DNA from: Methylococcaceae bacterium | Lineage (GTDB): Bacteria > Pseudomonadota > Gammaproteobacteria > Methylococcales > Methylomonadaceae | Length of the DNA stretch: 46,835 bases | Assembly (NCBI GenBank): GCA_030627265.1 | Contig: DAOUSK010000003.1 | Span: 1 to 46,835 of the forward strand | Reading direction: 5' to 3' | Part shown: in pieces, positions 41,823 to 46,835 of the stretch | Position numbering within the stretch: the first letter of the stretch is position 1 | Layout: each line of letters opens with the position of its first letter | The notes under the pieces: model-generated | Told to the model about the DNA's origin: nothing | Databases searched by the model: none | What the model saw: only the letters and a program-made list of their open reading frames with translations | Program-made: the position numbers and the translations under genes

Positions 41823-44185
41823 TAATAATCCTCTTTAATTGGTGCAGGTGCTAATACTTGTCGTGTACCATTACCTTCTGCAGCACCAATAACGCCCGCC
41901 GCTTCCATTGCCTCAATAATAGTTGCCGCACGATTATAGCCCACTCTAAATTTTCGCTGCACACTAGAAATAGATGCTTTTCGTGATTCTGTCACAAACA
42001 TGACCACTTGATCATATAATTCATCTTGCTCTGCATCAGCCGCTTCATCCGAGGAAACATAAGAGCCATCGCCACTCTCACTATATTCTTGCGTAATTTC
42101 ACTCAAATAATTAGTCGGAGCTGTTTTTTTAATAAACTCTACAACGTGATGTACTTCATGATCATCAACAAAAGCACCATGTGCTCGAATAGGAATGTTA
42201 GTTCCCGTGGGCATAAATAACATATCACCATTACCTAGCAAATATTCTGCTCCACCTTGATCTAATACGGTACGTGAATCAATCCTAGAAGAGACTTGAA
42301 AAGAAAGCCTTGATGGAACATTGGCTTTAATTAGCCCCGTTAAGACATCGACCGAAGGTCTTTGTGTCGCCAAAATAAGATGTATTCCAGCAGCTCGTGC
42401 TTTTTGCGCTAAACGAGCAATTAATTCTTCAACTTTTTTACCAACAATCATCATCATGTCAGCTAGCTCATCTACAACAATCACTATATTAGGTAGGGCT
42501 GACAAAACAGGATAACTTTCACCCTCTGCTAATTCGGTTTCATAAGTGTACATAGGGTCTTTTATTGGCTCTCCTTTAGCCGCCGCTTCCTCAACTAGCT
42601 TATTAAACCCCGCTAAATTTCTTACTCCGACTTTAGACATTAATTTATAACGCCTTTCCATTTCAGCTACCGCCCAGCGCAATGCATTAGCGGCATCTTT
42701 CATATCCGTAACAACTGGGGTTAATAAATGCGGAATACCTTCATAAACTGATAATTCAAGCATTTTAGGGTCAATCATGATCATTCTGACTTCATCAGGT
42801 GTTGATTTGTACAGCATACTGAGAATCATGGTATTGATAGCGACTGACTTCCCCGAACCCGTCGTCCCTGCTACCAGTAAATGCGGCATTTTAGCAAGGT
42901 CAGCCACAACGGGATCCCCAGCAATATCTTTACCAAATAAGAGACTTAATGCTGATTTTGACTGTTTGAATTTTTCTGACTCTAAGCCCTCTCGGAATGA
43001 AACCATTTCCCGTTCACGATTAGGAATTTCTAAGCCTATCACTGATTTACCAGCAATAACCTCAACAACTCTGACACTAGTAACCGATAATGCGCGCGCT
43101 AAATCTTTTGCTAGCCCTGTAATTCGGCTGACTTTCACACCGGCTGCAAGTTGTAATTCAAACCGTGTAATAACCGGCCCAGGTAATACCCCTGTGACTT
43201 CAACAACGACATTAAAATCTTGAAGGGCTTTTTCCACTAGTCGCGACATGTCAGTAAGCTGCTTTTTAGTATAGCCTTTAACATCATTAATAATGATGTC
43301 TAGTAAATCTGGCTTAGGTAACTCATTAACTTCAGGTGCTTTATCTTTGAAAATATCCGCTTGAATTTTTTTTGCTATTTTCGGTTCAAAATCATCGACA
43401 CTATCTTTTATTTCAATCTCAACATTTTTTATTGGAACCTCTTCTTTTGCAGTAATAAAAGGAACAACATCCTCACTATCAATCCCTTCACTTCCAAGTT
43501 TTTTTTCTTCAAATTCACTACGCTCAAGCTCACCCTGAAAACTATTAGCCTCTTTATACTTGCTCTCTATTGACCTATTACTTATTAATTTTTTAATTTT
43601 GGCTATAACCACTTCAACCGTCGTTACTATCCCACCGCCTAAAACATCAAGTACTTTTCCCCATGAAATATTTTCGTATAAGGTAATTCCTGTAAAAAAT
43701 GCAACAAATAATAATAAGGTTGCCCCTGAATTACCAAATGAAACAATTAAAAACTCCCCTAGGTCTTGCCCAAAAACACCCCCTGTTTCTCTTGGCAGTG
43801 GCATTAAAAACGTCAAAATATATAAATAACAAAAAACGGTTAATGAACTAACGGTTAGCCCTAAGCCAAAGCAACGTAACAATTTATGTAAAATTTTATC
43901 GCTGCCTTGCTTAAAAAAGAAAAAAACTAAACTATGCCTGAGAATAATAAAAGGAAAAACAAAAGCAACAATACCAAAAAAAGTGAATGACAAGTCTGAC
44001 AACCAAGCACCAACAACGCCGCCTGCGTTCAAAATTTCCACATTAGCACCTTGGTGCCGCCAAGCATCATCAACTTGCTCAAATGAAATAAGCGCAATCA
44101 AATAAAAAAGTGCAATGACCACAAAACTGATCACTGCAATCTCTTTTAATCCACGAATTTCTTTAGCTTCACTCTCTTCGGCCAT
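41822..44185 (-). CDS. ftsK: DNA translocase FtsK
   Basis: About 787 residues from the ATG at 44185 (MAEESEAKEIRGLKE), which has AGGA 6 bp upstream; earlier in-frame ATGs at 44188 and 44257 are possible. It clears chromosome ends from the closing septum and activates XerCD at dif. Four membrane helices occupy about 20-175, then a short acidic linker (about 215-330). The motor domain has Walker A VAGTTGSGKSVAINT, the segment MIDPKMLELSVYEGIPHL, Walker B IVVDELADMM and LATQRPSVDVLTGLIKANVP. The C-terminal gamma domain (VQRKFRVGYNRAATIIEAME) reads KOPS. The linker is much shorter than in E. coli (1329 residues), as is usual for most other bacteria. Confidence 0.96.
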   Translation of the reverse strand: MAEESEAKEIRGLKEIAVISFVVIALFYLIALISFEQVDDAWRHQGANVEILNAGGVVGAWLSDLSFTFFGIVAFVFPFIILRHSLVFFFFKQGSDKILHKLLRCFGLGLTVSSLTVFCYLYILTFLMPLPRETGGVFGQDLGEFLIVSFGNSGATLLLFVAFFTGITLYENISWGKVLDVLGGGIVTTVEVVIAKIKKLISNRSIESKYKEANSFQGELERSEFEEKKLGSEGIDSEDVVPFITAKEEVPIKNVEIEIKDSVDDFEPKIAKKIQADIFKDKAPEVNELPKPDLLDIIINDVKGYTKKQLTDMSRLVEKALQDFNVVVEVTGVLPGPVITRFELQLAAGVKVSRITGLAKDLARALSVTSVRVVEVIAGKSVIGLEIPNREREMVSFREGLESEKFKQSKSALSLLFGKDIAGDPVVADLAKMPHLLVAGTTGSGKSVAINTMILSMLYKSTPDEVRMIMIDPKMLELSVYEGIPHLLTPVVTDMKDAANALRWAVAEMERRYKLMSKVGVRNLAGFNKLVEEAAAKGEPIKDPMYTYETELAEGESYPVLSALPNIVIVVDELADMMMIVGKKVEELIARLAQKARAAGIHLILATQRPSVDVLTGLIKANVPSRLSFQVSSRIDSRTVLDQGGAEYLLGNGDMLFMPTGTNIPIRAHGAFVDDHEVHHVVEFIKKTAPTNYLSEITQEYSESGDGSYVSSDEAADAEQDELYDQVVMFVTESRKASISSVQRKFRVGYNRAATIIEAMEAAGVIGAAEGNGTRQVLAPAPIKEDY

Positions 44186-44371
44186 CATTTGTCCTGCACT
44201 ATCTGAATAATTAATGGGTATTATATAGTTTGAATTAGATAAAAAGAAATGAGACAAGAAAGCTCATTGAGCATAAGCGGATAAATCATCATTGTTTTAT
44301 ACTAGTCTATGGTATTATTCTCACCTTAAATTAAAGTAAAATAAAATAATAATAAATTATTGGAGATGGCT

Positions 44372-45376
44372 ATGCCTCAAATTCGTACTATTATTTCAGC
44401 TGTCATACTTGCTGGGTCTACTACGCTTGCTTCTGCTTGGGATGCACTTCCCACTAAAGCACCCGCCCCCGCAAACAACCCGACTACGACGGAAAAAATA
44501 GAATTAGGTCGTAACCTATTTCATGACCCTCGTTTATCTTCTACAGGCACTGTTTCCTGTGCTTCTTGCCATAACACGATGGCAGGTGGTGAAGATAACC
44601 GCCCTAACTCTATGGGCGTTCACGGGCAAACAGGTGGTCGTAGCGCTCCAACAGTCTGGAATGCAGCTTTTAGTGAAGTACAATTTTGGGATGGTCGCGC
44701 TGCAAGCTTAGAAGCACAAGCTGCAGGTCCTGTTACTAATCCTATCGAAATGGGTATGAAAAACTGGGATGATGTCGTTGTCCGTTTAAAAGCAATTGAA
44801 GGTTATCGCGTTGCCTTTAAAAAAGCATTTCCTGATGAAGCAATCTCAGAAGATACAGCAACCAAGGCCATTGCCGCTTATGAGCGAACTTTAATTACGC
44901 CTAACAGTGCGTATGATAAATATGCAAAAGGTCAAAAATCTGCTTTAACAGCTCAGGAAGAACGTGGATTAAAGAAAATGGCAAAAATTGGTTGCTTAAG
45001 CTGCCATAGCGGTGCTGCTTTCAATGGTAATGGTGGTTTCAGAGAGTTTCCTGCTATTTATAATTCTTATTTAGAAAAACAATACCAATTTTCTAATGAT
45101 AAAGGCTTATTTGAGGTCACGAAAAATCAAGAAGATGAACATTTCTTTAAAATACCTACCTTACGTAATATTGCTTTAACAGCCCCTTATTTTCATAATG
45201 GTTCCGTTAAAACACTAGAAAAAGCAGTAAAAGTAATGGCAACAGTGCAATTAGGTAAAAAATTATCTAGTAGTGAAGTTGAAGACATCGTTGCTTTCTT
45301 AAACGCATTAACTGGAGAATTTCCAGAGCAAGCAATGCCTACTCTGCCTACGACTCCTGGTAAAACGTTTAACTAA
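44372..45376 (+). CDS. ccpA: Di-haem cytochrome c peroxidase (CcpA/MauG family)
   Basis: A periplasmic enzyme of 334 residues that reduces hydrogen peroxide with electrons from cytochrome c. The ATG at 44372 lies 6 bp after TGGAG; upstream in-frame codons at 44360 (TTG) and 44366 do not fit the site. The signal peptide is MPQIRTIISAVILAGSTTLA. The two haem motifs are CASCH (about residue 61) and CLSCH (about 207). Typical segments are IELGRNLFHDPRLS, GRSAPTVWNAAF, FWDGRAASLEAQA and FKIPTLRNIALTAPYFHNG, the last holding a C-terminal haem ligand region. It is divergent from ftsK. Confidence 0.93.
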   Translation: MPQIRTIISAVILAGSTTLASAWDALPTKAPAPANNPTTTEKIELGRNLFHDPRLSSTGTVSCASCHNTMAGGEDNRPNSMGVHGQTGGRSAPTVWNAAFSEVQFWDGRAASLEAQAAGPVTNPIEMGMKNWDDVVVRLKAIEGYRVAFKKAFPDEAISEDTATKAIAAYERTLITPNSAYDKYAKGQKSALTAQEERGLKKMAKIGCLSCHSGAAFNGNGGFREFPAIYNSYLEKQYQFSNDKGLFEVTKNQEDEHFFKIPTLRNIALTAPYFHNGSVKTLEKAVKVMATVQLGKKLSSSEVEDIVAFLNALTGEFPEQAMPTLPTTPGKTFN

Positions 45377-45461
45377 ATTTATAAATTTATTTATGCCTTG
45401 CTCTATGCTTTAAGTTTCTAACATGGGGTAAGGCTAACCTATTTCATATTTCACTATACTT

Positions 45462-46835
45462 ATGCCTACTTTTGCTAAAAATTTAAGTTTTACCTTTTTA
45501 ATTTTCTTACTTTTTAGCGCTTCACCTTTCCTAAAGGCTGAAGAAAGCATCACCTTAAATTTTGTTGATGCTGATATCCGTTCTGTCATTGCTACCATAA
45601 GCAAAGAAACAGGAAAAAATTTCTTAGTTGACCCGAGAGTAAAAGGCAAGTTTACTATTTACTCTGCAACTCCCGTCGATGCAAATGCTCTCTATGAAGT
45701 TTTCATCAGCGCTCTTCGCACCCATGGTTATACTGCCATAGAGCAAAACAATATTACCCACATTGTGCCTCTTATGCAGGCGAAACAAAGCCCTTCCCCC
45801 GTCAATCCTCACAAGCCATCTAATTTAGGCGCTCAACAAGTCACTCAAGTGATTAAAATACAACATATTTCTGCAGTAAAATTAATTCCTGTTCTTCGGC
45901 CTTTAATGCCAAAAGAAGGTTATATTGCCGCTTATGCATCAACCAATTTAATTATCCTTTCTGATAGCAAAAATAATATTGCTCGCTTAAGAAAACTAAT
46001 CCAATCCATGGATAAGGTATCTAGTAATGGTATTGAAATTATCCCTTTGACAAAGGCAGATGCTAATCAGGTTTTAAAAATACTAAAAAGCATGCTGCCC
46101 AAAACGAACGGCAAATCAAATACCCATATCAGCGTTGATAACCGCACCAACAGCATTTTGCTCAGTGGAGATGCAAGTGAGCAAAGCCGCTTAAAAAATA
46201 TCATTCATCAACTGGATTCGCCAGTAAAAACAAATTCATCGCACCATGTCATTTATTTAAAACATGCATCAGCCATTGAGCTAGCCCCTATTTTAGATAA
46301 AATCATTAGTGCTGAAGAAAAAAACAAAGTTAAAAAGAAAGTATCCAAAACCAAATCATCGATTATTGCTGATGAAGCGACTAACTCACTTATTATCTCT
46401 GCTGAACTAGATTCATACCGCTCTTTATCAGACGTTATTAGCAAGCTTGATATTCCACGCACCCAAGTCCTGATTGAAGCCATTATTGCTGAAGTCTCTC
46501 TTGATTCATCTACCCAACTAGGGGTTGAATGGGCTATTGCTGGTGCAAAAAATGGCTGGACAGGCATAGGTTCAAGCACCAATACAGGTAGTTTATTATC
46601 CTCACTTGGTTCGCTTGCAAATAGCGATATAGCACAAGCGGCAGCTTCTGCTGCTGCATCAGGTGGTTTTTCTGGATTAATTGCCAACGATAATTTTGGT
46701 GTACTAATAAATGCTTTACAGGGAAACTCTGATTTTAATATCGTTTCTGCACCCAAAATATTGACAGTGGACAATAAAGAGGCTGAAATCATCGTTGCTG
46801 AAAATGTCCCATTTATCACAGGCTCATTCACACAA
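45462..46835 (+). CDS. gspD: Type II secretion secretin GspD, N-terminal part (3' end outside window)
   Basis: The outer-membrane pore of type II secretion. The frame starts at the ATG at 45462 and is open to the window edge, giving about 458 residues. A signal peptide (NLSFTFLIFLLFSASPFLKA) is followed by the N0 domain (ITLNFVDADIRSVIATISKE, then VKGKFTIYSATPVD). Three or more N1-N3 repeats come next (VIKIQHISAVKLIPVLRPLM; NTHISVDNRTNSILLSG; TKSSIIADEATNSLIIS). The secretin domain begins at QVLIEAIIAEVSLDSSTQLGVEW and reaches the VPFITGSFTQ motif. No gspC precedes it; the upstream gene is the cytochrome c peroxidase. An opposite-strand ORF across 46253-46831 is a shadow. Confidence 0.93.
   Translation, partial: MPTFAKNLSFTFLIFLLFSASPFLKAEESITLNFVDADIRSVIATISKETGKNFLVDPRVKGKFTIYSATPVDANALYEVFISALRTHGYTAIEQNNITHIVPLMQAKQSPSPVNPHKPSNLGAQQVTQVIKIQHISAVKLIPVLRPLMPKEGYIAAYASTNLIILSDSKNNIARLRKLIQSMDKVSSNGIEIIPLTKADANQVLKILKSMLPKTNGKSNTHISVDNRTNSILLSGDASEQSRLKNIIHQLDSPVKTNSSHHVIYLKHASAIELAPILDKIISAEEKNKVKKKVSKTKSSIIADEATNSLIISAELDSYRSLSDVISKLDIPRTQVLIEAIIAEVSLDSSTQLGVEWAIAGAKNGWTGIGSSTNTGSLLSSLGSLANSDIAQAAASAAASGGFSGLIANDNFGVLINALQGNSDFNIVSAPKILTVDNKEAEIIVAENVPFITGSFTQ

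Noticed and set aside
44263-44320. Promoter for the cytochrome c peroxidase gene (TTGTTT with TATTAT)
   Set aside because: The spacing is only 15 bp and both hexamers are imperfect; too weak to list as a feature.
46253-46831. Opposite-strand ORF of 192 codons at the right edge
   Set aside because: The plus strand encodes an unmistakable secretin (gspD) through the whole interval.
1-46835. CRISPR arrays, insertion sequences, prophage or integrase genes
   Set aside because: No regularly spaced repeats, transposase motifs or phage genes were seen anywhere in the window.

Overview
The window is chromosomal DNA of an AT-rich gammaproteobacterium. Single-copy housekeeping genes (hom, thrC, pyrF, dnaX-ybaB-recR, ftsK, tRNAs, 4.5S RNA) sit beside a polar-flagellum/chemotaxis block in the FlhF-FlhG-FliA-CheYZA order known from Pseudomonas and Vibrio relatives. 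A four-gene ABC set of the kind linked to PQQ-dependent alcohol dehydrogenases, a sulfide:quinone oxidoreductase, a di-haem cytochrome c peroxidase and marine-type membrane proteins suggest a methylotroph or methanotroph (Methylococcales-like), possibly able to oxidise sulfide. That placement is inference; there is no 16S rRNA or pmoA here.

Layout. 1-1750 (+): the end of hom, then thrC. 1947-9536 (-): a DUF389 membrane protein with a kinase-like N-terminus, tatD, a tRNA Gly-Cys-Gly cluster with a strong sigma70 promoter, a one-helix envelope protein, and the PQQ-associated ABC set (permease, ATPase, beta-propeller, binding protein). 9721-12076 (+): an acidic unknown, a MOSC protein, a 407-bp gap, pyrF. 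12202-15215 (-): HIT, recR, ybaB, dnaX, SRP RNA. 15336-33168 (-): an almost gapless run of about 17.8 kb, in transcription order fliLMNOPQR-flhBA-flhFG-fliA-cheYZA-parC-parP-cheW-small ORF-DUF2802-motY. 33339-34825 (-): sqr and a DUF2892 gene, divergent from 35044-41123 (+): RND/MMPL exporter, LolA-like protein, outer-membrane barrel with LPxGL repeats, a frameshifted Crp-type regulator and a second DUF2892 gene. 41250-44185 (-): TRL-like lipoprotein, small membrane protein, ftsK. 44372-46835 (+): cytochrome c peroxidase and the first part of gspD, which runs off the end.

How the genes work together. The flagellar block encodes the export gate (FliOPQR-FlhAB), the switch (FliMN), FliL, polar placement and number control (FlhF/FlhG), the flagellar sigma factor and a chemotaxis pathway. 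ParC, ParP and three repeats in CheA point to ParC/ParP-type polar positioning of chemoreceptor arrays; MotY adds a stator-ring component. The sqr/DUF2892 and RND-LolA-barrel-Crp-DUF2892 units share a divergent control region with a perfect 14-bp inverted repeat. This is the best candidate in the window for a little-described system: an envelope export route next to sulfide oxidation, with a cysteine-rich Crp regulator.

Other points of note: a bacterial dnaX-type slippery heptamer predicting a short gamma form, a one-base frameshift in the Crp-family gene, a MotY with two OmpA-like domains, a 55-codon flagellar-locus gene, and two copies of a dispersed palindromic repeat.
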